Source: Adiantum capillus-veneris (Eukaryota; Streptophyta; Polypodiopsida; Polypodiales; Pteridaceae). From it: a stretch of DNA of 64,000 nucleotides. The stretch is taken from contig CM043960.1 of assembly GCA_014529385.2 (NCBI GenBank), positions 71,053,410 through 71,117,409 on the forward strand, in the 5' to 3' direction. The translations under genes were made by a program, and so were the position numbers. The notes beneath the pieces were generated by a model, which saw only the letters and a list, made by a program, of their open reading frames with translations, had not been told where the DNA came from and ran no database searches. This document shows positions 21,379-35,337 of this stretch, in pieces (positions within the stretch are counted from its first letter, which is position 1; each line of letters starts with the position of its first letter).

Positions 21379-21944
21379 TCTAGCAAGAAAAGTGTCGTGC
21401 TGTCTACAGGGGGTGCTCCTCAATGCAATATGCGTGAAACCTCACTCCAACAGAAAGATAACACATCACGGCAATGGAACAAGCAACTTAAACACACAAC
21501 AATAAACTCCGAACACCATGGAACTCGACTAACTCATGGAACCAGTACAGACTGTGGTTGGCAGCACACTCAGCTCCAAGTCCAGGACTCACAGGTACAA
21601 TGGGGGTGTCGAGGCTCCAACGTGCAGGGAGAGTGCACATGTGCGGTGCTGGACACAAGACACTAGACCATAGGAAGCCGACGAAACATACGACAACTAG
21701 AATCAACTACACATATATACCATCATAAAGAGCCACAAACGGATAGCAAAATATTGTAGTCCAGCTAAGTCTATCTGCAAACTGTGGTGGTAGTGGACTA
21801 GCCATGGTGTCCACTAGACCACCACCTCTATCTCTGCCACCTGTCACTGTCCAAGTAAGAGTCCAAACAATGTGAAACCCAGACCCCCATACCAACTGTA
21901 ACTAATTGCCTGTCCTCTACAAGTGACACTATAGCCCTGCTACA
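21379..21944 (-). repeat. 5' LTR of element B
   Basis: 566 bp; plus-strand ends TCTAGC...GCTACA, one base off the TGTAGC...GCTACA ends of A. Sequence matches the LTRs of A, 1-468 and 36809-37347. Confidence 0.88.
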
Positions 21945-23300
21945 CCGGCCCACACGCATTGAGGAATGATTGAGGTAGCCATTTACATGGAACCCCTTGG
22001 TCAAAACACGGTCACAAGGTTGACAGCAGTCGACCTCATGTCTCTTCGGGTCCCATGACACAAGATACAGTTCGTACTTTCGGTAACTCGCTGCAATTTA
22101 TAGCACGTCCTATGGAATGTCACGTGCACATCTAACCCTATGTGTACGTGGACAAGCTACTTCATGACATGGGTTCAGTTCAATTCAGTCAGCCTAGTTT
22201 AGGAAGTGTTCTGGCACTTTTGTAAGTCTGTTCGCAAACCGTGCATGCCCAAGCACTTAGAGTAGATGCATATCCTTTGGTTGCACACAGCATGATCATC
22301 AGATTTCAGTCAGAACCCATCAAGAGCATTTTTATAGTGCATGGACCTATTTTTCCTATTTTGACATTTTTCACTTATTATTTTTTACTGACTTTTGTTG
22401 GGAACTAGGTAGGGCAAATTCAGTAGCCAAGTATATAAGCAAACCTAGCGCTAGCACTTTTGGGTAGAAGAGGCAACAGGGACTGGACATCCATAGTGCA
22501 CCTTCTCAAGCAAGACCCCCCAAACTAAAGACCTAGTGTTTTTGCATGATGCAAGCCTAGCGTTTTCACACAGAACCAACAGCCAGGCATTTTTTGCACG
22601 GCAGATCAGCCCTGGCAACAGCAAGACAGTAGATCAGCCCTAGCGTTAGCAGATTTCCACCGCAAGACAGTTTTCAGCCCTAGCATTTTTGCATCAGCAT
22701 AGCGTTTTGCAGATTCACTACGACGGAACACCAAGAAGCACCAACGTTTTCAGTTTTCAACAGTCAGACATCGCAGTAGAAGTCCCGAACCTCGCGGATC
22801 TCACCTTCCCGCAGTAGATCCTCGCCGCACGGTCAGATCCAGTGTAGTTTGCAGTTTCAACCCGGAAAACATAGACTTCAGCATCTGCGTTTTCAGCGCG
22901 TCATCGTCGCATCGTCGTCATCGACATCGTCACTGACATAGAGTCAGAATTCAGCAGATAAAGATTTGCAGATTTCACCCATTAGCGTTTTCAGATTTCA
23001 GCCAGTCTCGTCGTCGTCGACATCGTCGGCAAGTCCAAGAATTGTAGACATTCGTGCAATCAATAGTAGACTGCTCTCGCCATAGAGAGTTGGGCCTTCG
23101 GAGGAGGGTTTTGACTACATTCTGGTGTCGTAATCTTCTCTATCTCTCAGACTCAGTACCTTCATTCACAATGTTTGCCACTTTGTTTGTGATCATTGCA
23201 CTCTCTCACTAAAGGAATGGAAGGCTCTCCCTTCCGTAAGTAAAAGGTACCTTGAGCACAGTTCGAAGCACTCATCTTGAGCAAAGTTCAACATTCACTT
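21945..23300. other. Unassigned DNA, promoter- or LTR-like
   Basis: No long frame and no domain. A TATA-like TATATAA at 22431-22437 is followed by several hundred bp rich in TAGCGTTTTCAG and CAGATTT motifs and CGTC(A/G)TCG runs, a layout typical of an LTR R-U5 or 5' UTR. I could not find element ends. Confidence 0.4.
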
Positions 23301-25262
23301 CCGCTGCACCTTACATGGAGACTCCGAGCGTTCAACTACGAGACATGAGGGGGTTGCAGAGCATATGTCGGGACATTGTACCAGCAGAGTGGCTGTCATA
23401 AATTGTTGATGAGTCAAGCCACAGAAGAACGGAGCCGACCCGCAGATCCCGGCCGAGGGGCCTAAACCCTAAGAAGAAGAAGCAACAAAAGAAGAAGACT
23501 TCCCACCAACTTATAAGACCCCGTCCGATGGGGCCCAAGTGACACAAAGGCATTAAAATAGGGCTGGACCCTCACACACACACACATACACAAAAAAAAG
23601 CATAAAAACTGATGTGGCAGTCAGTACGGACGCCCGCGTTTTACGTTGATGACGTGGTAGGCCTATATGGATTTCCGAAATTTGCGCTGACCTACTGACG
23701 TGGGACCCTATACGGATTTCCGCGAATTGCGCTCCTGACATAGCAGTTGTACGAATTTCCTGCTTTTGTGCTGGCAGCTTTTGGACCAGATGCTTTTAAG
23801 TTTACTACTTTTCATGTAACTGCTTTTGAGGCCAAGGACCTTTAAATATGTGCAAAGGGCTCGGTCTCTGGCAGTCTTCTTGGTGAAGGTGCAAAGCGCG
23901 AGTACCGGCATTGTACAGAGTTCAAGAAATATAAAGAAATACCGAAAGGGGTGCCAAGGTTTGGGGCCAATACTCTCTGAGGTGGAATTCCGCCACTCTG
24001 TGTCGCGTGTGCTCTCTCTCTTTCAGTTCAGTTGTTATTGAAGTGCTAAAAGTATGTTCAATCTGTTCTTTTCTATTGGCACGTGGTGCCCACCTTGTGA
24101 CAGTGGCACACTCTTGACCCAGTAGCTCCATATTGGATGGGGGTTTTCACTGATTTCAGACAGGTTTTTGCATCTTCTTTGAGGTTCAAAGAGAGGGTCA
24201 CCTCTACAGAGTCACTACTGAGGCATCAGAAGTGGACCTGTTGTTTTCAGCAGATTCGAGTTCTGGGCATTAGTGGGAGGACTTGTGTGATAGACCCTAA
24301 CCTGTCAGCTCTTGAAGCAAGAGAATGGCGGTTGTGGGCTTGGGAGTGCCGCCCTCTGGTACGAGTGCAGTGGGACCTGAGCGAGTGGTTTTGGCGGGAT
24401 CTTTTGCTTCAGCCGATCACACGGGGATCCCCTTTTTTCAGTATACAGCACGACTGGGACGCAGATACTTACAACGAGGAGAGAGACTCATCCTGCTGCA
24501 GCAGACCATTGGCAGGAGGAGGGTCTCACGTCTGAGTTCTTGGCAGATTTTTGGGGGTGCATGTAAGATAATAGACAACCAAGGAGAGCCACTATGTTCT
24601 ACCGCAAACCGCTTACGACCATCCCCTTGAGACAGAGCATCACTATCTATGGGACTGTCCCATGGCACAACAGGTTTGGCTTTGGATTCTTCTGCTAATG
24701 CCCGCACTTTTGGTAGCTAGCCTTCAGTCATTTGGATGATTGTGATACAGGGAGGCGGGCCTACTCTCCAGCCCTTCACAAAGCTTGTACCTCATAAGTG
24801 GAGCAAAGATAAGAGTGTGTTGTTGCGAGGTCAAATGTAGCCTGACACTATGGTTCATCTGGAGAGCCCGATGCTTTTGCATCTTGGAGGCTCGTCCCGT
24901 CCTAGCAGCCGAAACTGTACGTGACATCTAGCTGAAGCTGATCCATACACTCAGGGGACAGTTTGAGAGACTTCAGAGCAGCTCCAACCCCAAACGGGGG
25001 CATTGCGAGGCCTTCTTGCGACTTTGGCAACCAAGGCCCTTCTTCACCATGGTTCATGAGGCGCCTAGACGTAAGTACCGCCCACTAGTGTGGCTTTTTC
25101 CTCCTTCCATCTCTTGATTTAGCCGTCAGTGTACATATCTTAACCTTTCCTTGCGAGAGTCTTCCCACTTTTTCATGTAGCCTTCTCTAGTAGGTGCAGT
25201 TTGTATCCCATCAGGCAGTTTGTTTTACTAATGGAAGGATCTTTTTCTTGGAAAAGAAAAAA
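23301..25262 (+). pseudogene. L1-type LINE 3' fragment (P), broken by a solo LTR
   Basis: Translated pieces match the C-terminal part of ORF2 in LINE L. Before the LTR (about 23319-23393) comes LQSICRDIVPAEW; after it (24103 on) come IRVLGISGRTCVIDP, EWRLWAWECRPL, SPFFQYTARLGRRYL, and the zf-RVT-type DCPMAQQVWLW (near 24655). L has the equivalents IRVVGSHGKRRCVDP, LWRFWVWEGRAL and FFEYTVRIGR. Stops and shifts are frequent. The fragment ends in an A-rich tail at about 25252-25262. It lies within what looks like an intron of the SKI2-type gene. Confidence 0.75.
23394..24102 (+). mobile_element. Solo LTR (T), related to the LTRs of element O
   Basis: 709 bp, ends TGTCAT...GTGACA, flanked by a perfect 5-bp duplication GTGGC (23389-23393 and 24103-24107). 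It matches the LTRs at 37776-38415 and 40081-40731 in opposite orientation (blocks such as CCTAAACCCTAAGAAGAA and TTTCTATTGGCACGTGGTG). No primer site or internal region follows, so it is the product of LTR-LTR recombination. Confidence 0.9.
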
Positions 25263-25507
25263 TTCAGAGACATAGTATGCACTACTTTAAATGCTGGTTC
25301 TGCTTTCAGGCTAAATGAGCATGCCGAAACATCATATATGTTCGTATTCCAGACATGTCAACAAGTTTTTGCTATGTGCAACAACTCAAAACTTCAAACA
25401 ACAAAATCATGAGATGAGCTATCGAGACACCTGTACGTCACAACAGAAAGAGAAAAAAACTGTTTCTGCAAATAGTGTGAAGTAGCTGTGTCAATGAAAA
25501 TACTCAC

Positions 25508-26086
25508 TGTTCGAGCTGGCGCATTGACTCCCATCGCAAATGTTTCCGTAGAAAACAAAACCTAATCCACATAAATGAAACAGGAAGTAAAGTATTTTTC
25601 AAGGTACCGACAAGCTCCCCCCCACAAACAGAATAATACTGCATGGCTACTAAAATTCTTCTCATTTCAGCACTCATCTTCAACATTTCATCAGTAACAG
25701 TCAATTTATTTTGAAGCAAACCTTGATGACACCACGACAAAACAACATCTCCACAACCTCCTTAACGATAGGTAAAAGACCTGCATGATGTACTCCAATC
25801 CCTCTGCGCAGTAAGCCCTCCACACGTACAACCTGGAATATTTTTGCAGACAGATATGAGGAAAGAAAGATAAGAAGGTGACTATAGCATGAAAGCAGGC
25901 AAATTACTCTTGTATCTTAGATACAATAACCTGAGGCAATCGACGATCAGATCCTTTCAGCCTTGAAAATCCTTTGTCACAAAACACCCGAATCTCACTT
26001 TTTTCTGATGTGCTAGTAAGATCTATAGCAGTTAGACTGTCTGCTGATTTATCACAGCGGTTCTTTGAAAAACAGAAAACCACGAC
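25508..26086 (-). CDS. SKI2: SKI2-type exosome RNA helicase, three internal exons
   Basis: Three minus-strand exons with AG/GT borders, all in phase 0, encode the core of a SKI2/MTR4 DExH helicase: 26086-25931 (52 codons; [33 protein letters not shown]), 25832-25722 (37 codons; [20 protein letters not shown]) and 25561-25508 (18 codons; [17 protein letters not shown]). This order is that of the second RecA domain; the last block is the conserved TETFAMGVN motif. SKI2 is the helicase of the cytoplasmic Ski complex, which feeds mRNA to the exosome. No stop interrupts the exons. Flanking exons are not in the recognisable part of the window, and LINE P and Gypsy F lie on either side. The gene may be intact with long TE-filled introns or may be a fragment. 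Confidence 0.85.
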
Positions 26087-26584
26087 CTGGAAACAACATA
26101 CCGCACTTCAGTACAATACATGCAAATTGCCTCATCAAGTCCATTACAAGAAATTTAGTATCGATCATGTCCTTAACCCTGCTGTAAGGTGGTTGCCTCT
26201 ATATATTTTGGGTTCAATCAAGCTGTCAACCATATGAAAATATAAGGTGGTTGCTTCTATGTATCTCAGGTCAGTGAAGCTGGTCAACTATATCACATAC
26301 ATCATACACCCCTTCCCTGTGCAGTGAAAGTCAAACTCCTGAATACTGCCCGTTGAAGGAGTCTTAAGTTGATTGTCTATTTATTCAATAAGGCCATATC
26401 CCAGCATATGATGGAATCATGGAAGCTTTTAAGTGGTCAGATTGTAAATAGACACGTTCTCTTGCTTTACATTATCACCAAATCCCATAAAGTTTTAAGC
26501 TAGCAATTCCAGCAGGAGGTAGCATGCATTTGGATCACTGAGGCACTCTCATCAGCTTCCATAACAGAACTTCGAGCCGTTTTG
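26087..26584 (-). other. SKI2: Probable intron of the SKI2-type gene
   Basis: AT-rich DNA without coding signal upstream (in gene sense) of the 26086 acceptor. It contains an imperfect direct repeat of TAAGGTGGTTGC...TCTATRTAT (26186 and 26243) and runs into the truncated Gypsy F. Confidence 0.5.
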
Positions 26585-28378
26585 GGATGCTATTCATCTC
26601 CCTTGTTATCAGCATAGTTTTTGCTGGATGCATTCGATTGGGGAACCATACTTCTAGATGCGTCCTTGACTTTCTCTAAGCCAATAGCAATCCAGGATTT
26701 AGGCTCAAATCCATACATCAACATGAATGGGCTAAATCCACTAGCAGAATGCTTGCAACTATTATAGGCAAACACTAATTGTGGGAGATACCTTTCCCAG
26801 TCAGACTGCCTATGAGAGACATAGGCTCTCAACATGTCCTCTAACGTCTGATTCATCCTCTCAGTTTGTCCGTCGGACTCAGGATGGTCAAAAGATGACA
26901 TACTCAACTTCGTCTAAAGATGAGCAAACACGTCTCGCCAAAATCGGCCAGTGAACTAAGTATCTCGATCACTGACGATATCCTCTGGCAGACCATACAA
27001 CTTATAAAGCTGATCGACAAATAAAACCGCCAACTCATGGCTTTTTACTGTCGACTTTGTTGAAATAAATTTCGCCATTTTTGTAAGTCTATCGACCACA
27101 ACCCAAACGGCGTCATTGCCCCGACTAGTATTTGGCAAACCAATGATGAAGTCCATGGAAATACTTTGCCACTTGGCATCTGGGATTCCAATGGATGTAG
27201 CAAGCCAGCTTTCTTAAGACGCTCTGCCTTATTGACCTAACACTGAGCGCATCTCTTCACATAGCTCTCTATGTAAGAGCGCATCCTTGGCCAATAGAAA
27301 TATCGCTTTACCAAAGCCAAAGTTCTCTGGCTGCCTAAGTGCCTAGCGCTAGGAACATCGTGGCATTCAAACAAAATCCTTTGTCGAACCTCATCGATTT
27401 CCGACACGCAGACTTTTTCATTTCTGAACAAAAATCCACCTCTAATGGAATATTGTCGCTATCTCGTCTCTCTAGCACGACTCACTTGGGTCTCCGGACC
27501 ACCCAAGCCTGTCCGCGAGTCATTCCCCGCTTCGACCTCGTTCCATATCTTGCCAAAATAGCTATCGGAACGACATAACCCTCGGAGAGAGGGATAGAAG
27601 TCCGTCGAGATTTCAGCCATAGACAAGGCATTCACCTCAGGAATCCTGCTGAGTGCATCGGCAACTCGATTGCTGGATTCTTTTCTATAACGGATCTCAA
27701 AGTCAAACTCTTGCATAAGCTCAACCCATCTAGCATTCCGGCCTCTAAGATCACCCTGATCACAGACATAGTGCAAGGAATGATGATCTATCCATGCAAC
27801 AAACGTAGAGCCATACAAGTAGTGCCGCCATTTTCTCAGGGCGTAGACTACGGCGTAAAGCTCCTTTTCATACGTTGGATAACGCATCTTAGAGTCAGAA
27901 AGCTTCTTACTTTCAAACGCAACAGGATGTCCATCCTGATATAACGCCGCACCAATGGCATAATCACTAGCATCCGTTTCAACCACAAAGGATTTGCTAG
28001 GATCCACAATGTGCAATATTGGCGCAGTAGTCACCAAGTGCTTTAGTGTCCGAAAGCTCTCGTCGAGACGCTCATTCCAGACAACAGGGGGGTCACCGTT
28101 ACGGTGAGGACCCGAAGTCTTCGGTCCTTTCACCCCTCCTTTTACAAGTTGCGTTAGCGGAGCAGCAACTTTAGAGTAATCCTTGATGAATTTGCGAAAG
28201 AATCCTGTAAAGCCTAAAAAAGACTTTACCAGGCGCACATTCTTCAGAATGAGCCAATTTCGCACTTTCTCCAACTTTTCACGGTTGACGCGAATTCCAT
28301 CGCGAGTAATGATGTGACCCAAATACAGAAGCTCTTTCTTGAAGAATTCACACGTGGAAGCCTTAGCATAAAAGGGGC
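26585..28378 (-). pseudogene. Gypsy pol fragment (F): end of RT, RNase H, integrase
   Basis: On minus: the end of RT and connection (FYAKASTCEFFKKELLYLGHI, SFLGFTGFFRKFIKDYS), RNase H (VETDASDYAIGAAL, YEKELYAVVYALRKWRHYLYG, VADALSR), then integrase with HHCC region (YFYWPRMRSYIE...CAQC near 27240-27310), core (MDFIIGLPNTSRGNDA, VSDRDT) and the DGQTERMNQTLED block near 26860. The catalytic Asp and Glu blocks are present. Stops at 27239, 26956 and elsewhere break the frame. An extra GGVKGPKTSGPHRNGD segment lies in the connection. Style is that of plant chromovirus-like Gypsy, but no chromodomain is present: the C-terminus is cut near 26585. The 5' end is cut near 28378. Confidence 0.88.
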
Positions 28379-28782
<404 letters not shown>

Positions 28783-28905
28783 ACCTGCTGCCACTTAGCC
28801 TGCACTCCACTCGTGCAACCTGCACCCTCCCTCACGTTGCGCATCCGCTCCCCTCCGCCTGCTGTTGTGATTCACGCATACAACCCCCCTCACGTTGCGC
28901 ATCCT

Positions 28906-28972
28906 TCCCCCCCCCCCCCCCCCCCCCCCTTGCATGCTGCTGTGACAGCGCGTCCGCAGGTACATTCATCAA

Positions 28973-29006
<34 letters not shown>
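28906..29006. repeat. Poly-C tracts in the LINE D leader
   Basis: Two long C runs, about 28909-28929 and 28975-29006, separated by 45 bp of ordinary sequence. Confidence 0.85.
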
Positions 29007-29285
29007 TTTCAGCCCACAGGTACATACACCCAGCAAAATTCAAAAAATTCCAGGAGGAATTTCCACAGTCTCTGCTTTTCCGGATTTTCCGAACTTTCGA
29101 ATTTTCCAAATCCTGCATTTTTCAGACCTGCAGGGATTTTTACAAGGAATTTGGAAACTACAGAACTCACAAAACTTGCACATTGACACGTACAGAAAGC
29201 AAATATATGCCATGTAGGCTTAATGTGGAAACACATGTATGCATAATGCGGTGCGTATAGGTCGCTCTCTCCTCTCTCTTAGAAA

Positions 29286-30190
29286 GTGAATCAGATAAGT
29301 GAAACAAATAAGGCAAGAAGGATGGCGGCGCACTACATGGTCACAAGCAAGAGGATGACAGCCATTGAAAAGGAGTTGAAAGAATGCAAAGCCCACATGG
29401 ATGAGTGGAAGAAAGAGAAGAATTTAATTCTTGAATGGAAAAAGAGGGAGGAACAGGCGAGGGAACTAGAACGCAAGGAGTTCCGGGATGAAATTCAAGC
29501 TTTAAAAGGTAGCATCTCAACCCTTAGGAAGGAACTCGACGAAACCAAAGAGGGAGGACGCCTTGAAGATGGAGAAATTCAGCCATCAATGATCGATGAG
29601 CTGAATAGTATACGAGCACAAGGCAAAGCAATAAAGGAGGAAGGAGAAAAGAAGACCTCATGGGTGGAGGTTCTCTCCAAAACGCAAAAGAAGATTGATG
29701 AGGCTGAAAAATGGATTGAAGTTGTCAAGAAGGGAAAGGGCAAGGAAATCCCGACTACACCCGACATCATCAACAAGACACTTGAAGAGGAACAACGAAG
29801 AAGGGTACGCCCTCTACACGTGAGAGTGACCGGCCTAAAAGATTCAGATAAGGTGGACCAAGAGGTGAAGAGCCTCATGTCCATGATGGGGTGGAGAAGC
29901 CCTCGCACACACAAGCTTGCAGAGTGGGCAAGAAGAGTGAAGGTAATGGGGAGAGTTCAAAAGAACGGGCTCTCATATTGCGCTTTCCATCCATGGAAGA
30001 AAAGAAAGACTTTTTAAAGAAGAGGCCAACCCTCAAGAAAACAGGTATCTTTTTAGGAGATGATCTTACGCTCTCACAGCTTGCACATATGAGAGAGGTC
30101 ATGCCAGAGATTATAGCAGCAAGGGAGAAGGGAAAGTTATCTTTCTACAGAAATGGACGAGTAGTGATTACAGAGCACCGCTCTACATGA
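29286..30190 (+). pseudogene. LINE D ORF1: coiled-coil protein, one frameshift
   Basis: The N-terminal ~150 residues are Lys/Glu-rich and strongly predicted coiled coil (KKEKNLILEWKKREEQARELERKE). A SWVEVLSKTQKKIDEAEKW segment, a LHVRVTGLKD block and a C-terminal RFPSMEEKKDFLKKRPTL/GDDLTLSQLAHMRE region follow. Such proteins bind LINE RNA. The first frame ends at 30017; homologous coding continues in the frame of 29891-30190. LINE E has GGGGATGGAG where D has GGGGTGGAG (near 29888), so a one-base loss explains the shift. The stop at 30188 lies 33 bp before the ORF2 ATG. Confidence 0.85.
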
Positions 30191-30220
30191 CGGTGCGAGA
30201 CCTATGGGACCACTCTCAGG

Positions 30221-33200
30221 ATGGCGGTTTGGAACTGTAATGGTTCGTATAGACTTGATGTGGGGGCCTTTGAGGACAACTTCAGAGACAGAGACATTGT
30301 TTTCTACTCAGAGACTCATCAAGCTCCAGGACAGTTGATGCCGCACATATCAGGATACAGATGGGAGACAGCTTGCCGGACATGCACCAGATCTGCGCAT
30401 GGGACTAGAGGATCAAGAGGTGTAGCAGTTCTTTTCAGAGAGGAGCTCCAACCACTACTGCACATAGTTCGGAGAGATGATCAGGCCAGATACTTGTGGG
30501 TGAGGCTGAGGGCAGAGACTGGACGTTTCTTGTACATCGCCATATGCTATTTTCCTCCCAGCACTTCAGTATATGCTTCACCTAGAGGACAATCTCGTTA
30601 CTCTGTACTTGATGATGATATCTGGGAGTTCTCCAGAGATGGAGACATCATACTCCTGGGGGATTTCAATGCCCGTACAGGCAGCTCACAAACGGTCTTC
30701 TATGACACCTCAGAGGAGATGCTTAGAGAGTTAGAGCCAGAGGAGATGGGACTTGAGAGATGCTCACACGACAGAGAGCATACACAGTATGGGAGATACT
30801 TGAGGGAGATGACGACTACTCACAATTTAGCCATACTGAATGGCTTACCGAGCTTCCCATTGTCTACAGGTTTTACTTGTTTTCCTCATAGACATGGGTC
30901 CAGCACTATAGACTATGTTCTGACACATCCGAGCTTTATCTCTCACATTCAGGATTTCACACTGGGGCCCAGGCCTGTAGAGATAGCAGTAGATCATGCA
31001 CTTTTGACATTATCAGTCTCCTTTGAGTACAGTACATCTCAGGCCTCATGGGGTGGTAGACATCCACGCTATACTTTTACACCAGAGACTGACTCAGTCT
31101 ATGCAGAGGAGATATGTAGGCTTTTATGCACATCAGAGCCAGTATACACAGTGGAGGAGATCACATCTATGCTGACAGTGACATTACATGGGGCAGCAAT
31201 AGAGGCATACCCACACACTCAGCCTGGTCAGAGACGTCGTTCTGGGCACATGCCTCAGAACAGCCGGTACGATGAGGAGTGTCGACAGAGTAGAGCTCAG
31301 ATACAGCGGGAGCTTACATTGGGAATGATCACCTATAGACAGTCTCGTATTGCTACACGACAACTAGTGCGACAGAAGAAGCGAGCTTTCTTGGTCCAGA
31401 TGGAGCAAGATTTATATCAGCTCTTCCTTAGTAGAGATTCAGGAGAGGCTTGGCGTCTATTCCATGAGCAATCTCCCCCACCAGTGATTACTTCTACAGA
31501 GATATGGGGGCAGTATGCAGCATCTTTATACACTGTACCTGGACAACCACCACTACCAGATCCAACACAGCCATGTCCGGCTACGAGCACCTTCTTTACC
31601 ACTGAGATGGTAAAGGAGGCCATTGACAGGATGAAGACCAAACGGGCACAGGATCATGAGGGTTTGGTAGCAGAGCACATTATACAGGCTGGGGATTTGG
31701 TGGCAGAGATGCTTGCACAGTTATTCAACCGTGTCATGTGTGAGGGCTTCCCTGAGTCTTGGAGATTATCTACTATTGTACCTATCTTCAAGACAGGAGA
31801 CCCCACAGTACCGGGGAATTACCGTACTATCATGGTAGGACACACATTGGCACGGTTATATGCATCCATCCTTCAGCATAGGCTGAGCAATTGGGCAGAG
31901 ATTATGGGCATACGGGCACCTGGGCAGGCTGGTTTCAGGAGGGGTTTCTCCACACTAGATCATGTCTTTACACTCAGAGCTACCATTGAGGAGGGTCGAG
32001 CACATGGTAGAAGGATATACTGCAGCTTTGTGGATTTTCGCAAAGCTTTTGACACAGTACCGAGGGACAGATTGATGCGCCGGAGTATAGAATTGGGGGT
32101 ACCCACAGAGCTGATATGGGGGATTATGGCATTGTACAGTTCAGTGATGGGTCATGTACGCACATCAGAGGGGCTATCTGACATAGTTCACTCCACTATC
32201 AGAGTGAAACAGGGATGCCCACTATCCTCTACTCTTTTTGGTATGTATGTTGATGAGGTCTCTGATTATATTGACAGAGGAGGAGATAGAGATGCTCAGC
32301 TTGCGGGGACATGGATCCCTCTTTTATTATATGCTGACGATATTGTGTTGATATCAGACTCACCAGAGGGTATGCAGAGACATTTGGACGCATTGCATAG
32401 TTTTGCAAAGGATAGTGGATTGTCTGTCAACCTTGGTAAAACCAAGGTCATGGTATTTAATACCACGCCACAGTGGGTTAGGAGATCAGCACCTACTTTC
32501 ACATATGGGCACGACAATATGGAGTACACTGATGCATACACATATCTTGGGGTGGTCTTTAGTGGACCGAGGTTCACACTGAAAGTGGCAGCAGACACTA
32601 GATTGACTCGTGCCTATGCAGCCCTAGGCGGTTTAGAGAGGATTTGTTCGCAGGTTCAGTTCCAGGAACCTCCAACAAAGCTCTGGCTTTTCGACACTTT
32701 GGTCACTTCAGTTATGCACTACGGGGTTTAGGTTTGGGGACCGTCTGTTGACAGTGCTGGATGGAGTAATATGGAGAGACCATTGATATCTATGATTTCT
32801 AGGCTGATTAGAGCCAAGGCCTCAGTCCCACATGACATCATACGAGCGGAGCTGGCTGCCCCACCTATGGAGGTTGAGGCTCTCACCATATCAATATCAT
32901 TTGTACACAGCTTATGGGACACCACCAGGGACAAGTATACCAGGCTTGCTCTTGAGTCATCCAGGCAGCTGGCATTACAGGGAGATACATCATGTTGGTA
33001 TGCACAGATGAGCTCATGGTTTCAGAGGCATGGTTTCAACATGGACAGGTTGCCCCCTTTCCAGTATTCTCTTGATGCACCATCTTTGGCTCTTACACGG
33101 ATGGAGACTACTAGACTCATTCGGCACGATCTTATCCAGCTTGATAGCAAGAGGACATGGATAGAGCCATCACGGGAGTTGGGTACGAAGAGGGTTTTCT

Positions 33201-33715
33201 ATAGAGAGCATCTTCTCCAACTCACGACAGACGGATTTGTCACACGGCCCAGTTACATGGACACACATCTATCTCATGGGTTACGATGTGCTATACGCCA
33301 GATTCGCACATCTTCACACCAGCTTGGGATTGAGACAGGTAGATTCAGAGGCATACCAGCAGACAGTAGGATATGTCAGTTATGCCATGTAGAGCCAGAG
33401 ACAGAGTTTCACTACATATGTCGCTGCACAGTCTACTATGAGATACGGGGACGCTTTCATTGTTTATTCAGAGATGGTTTTGACTCGTTAGATAGAGTCA
33501 TGAGATATCAGGATCGAAGATGTCTCGGATTATTCCTACTTGAGATACAGAGACATAGAGACGCTCTATTGAGTGGGCAAAGACAGAGACAGTCCCAGAG
33601 ATGCATCTCAGATTTCTTCAGCCTGAGTACCACAGAGGCAGAGGGGACACCACCATCACAGAGCTCGGTAACCACCCATACACACACCAGAGGTACTCTC
33701 ATTGATCGAGTATAG
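30221..33715 (+). pseudogene. LINE D ORF2: endonuclease and reverse transcriptase, one nonsense codon
   Basis: A single frame of 1,164 codons broken only by TAG at 32729-32731 (codon 837), where LINE E has CAG. The endonuclease occupies about residues 1-270: Asn5, Glu31 in SETHQ, the PPS block, Asp148 in GDFNART and the SSTIDYVL and VDHALL motifs, so the catalytic set looks complete. RT spans about residues 500-760 with GNYRTIMVGH, FVDFRKAFDTVPR, KQGCPLSSTLFGMY and the catalytic YADD (32330-32341, residues 704-707). A CQLC...H...C zinc motif sits near residues 1052-1071. Because only the C-terminal 327 residues lie after the stop, a product with both enzyme domains could still be made. Confidence 0.93.

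Positions 33716-35119
<1,404 letters not shown>

Positions 35120-35164
<45 letters not shown>
35120..35164. repeat. (TC)n array between LINE G and LINE H
   Basis: About 45 bp of TC. Confidence 0.95.
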
Positions 35165-35173
<9 letters not shown>

Positions 35174-35337
35174 ACTACCACATTGTAGTAGTAGTAGTAG
35201 TATTTTGTTCCACTTCTAGTTCTTTTCTAGTTCTTTTGTACCCAGACATGGTATTAGATTCACTATTTTGTAACTGATTGGTCTCATAGGTCATTTTGGC
35301 CTTTTGAAGACGTTAATATAACATTTCATTTCATTTC

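Larger units (their letters stand above)
18122..21944 (-). mobile_element. 5' half of Gypsy element B (LTR, gag, protease, start of pol)
   Basis: Read on minus: LTR 21944-21379, primer-site region, gag, zinc knuckles, protease and the start of pol up to the insertion point of element A. It continues at 6584 on the other side of A. Every segment matches A at protein level but is clearly diverged, so B is a different, older family member. Most of pol is missing from the continuation, so B was deleted or rearranged. Its outer flank at 21945-21949 is CCGGC, the expected target duplication to look for left of the window. Confidence 0.85.

Noticed and set aside
22397..22437. LTR start TGTTGGGAACTAG with nearby TATA box
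   Set aside because: The TATA box would be only ~35 bp from the end, no matching second end or duplication was found, and the U5 end could not be placed.
32771..33715. Separate gene downstream of LINE D ORF2
   Set aside because: It is in the same frame as ORF2, and LINE E encodes both parts with CAG at the stop position; it is the C-terminal part of ORF2.
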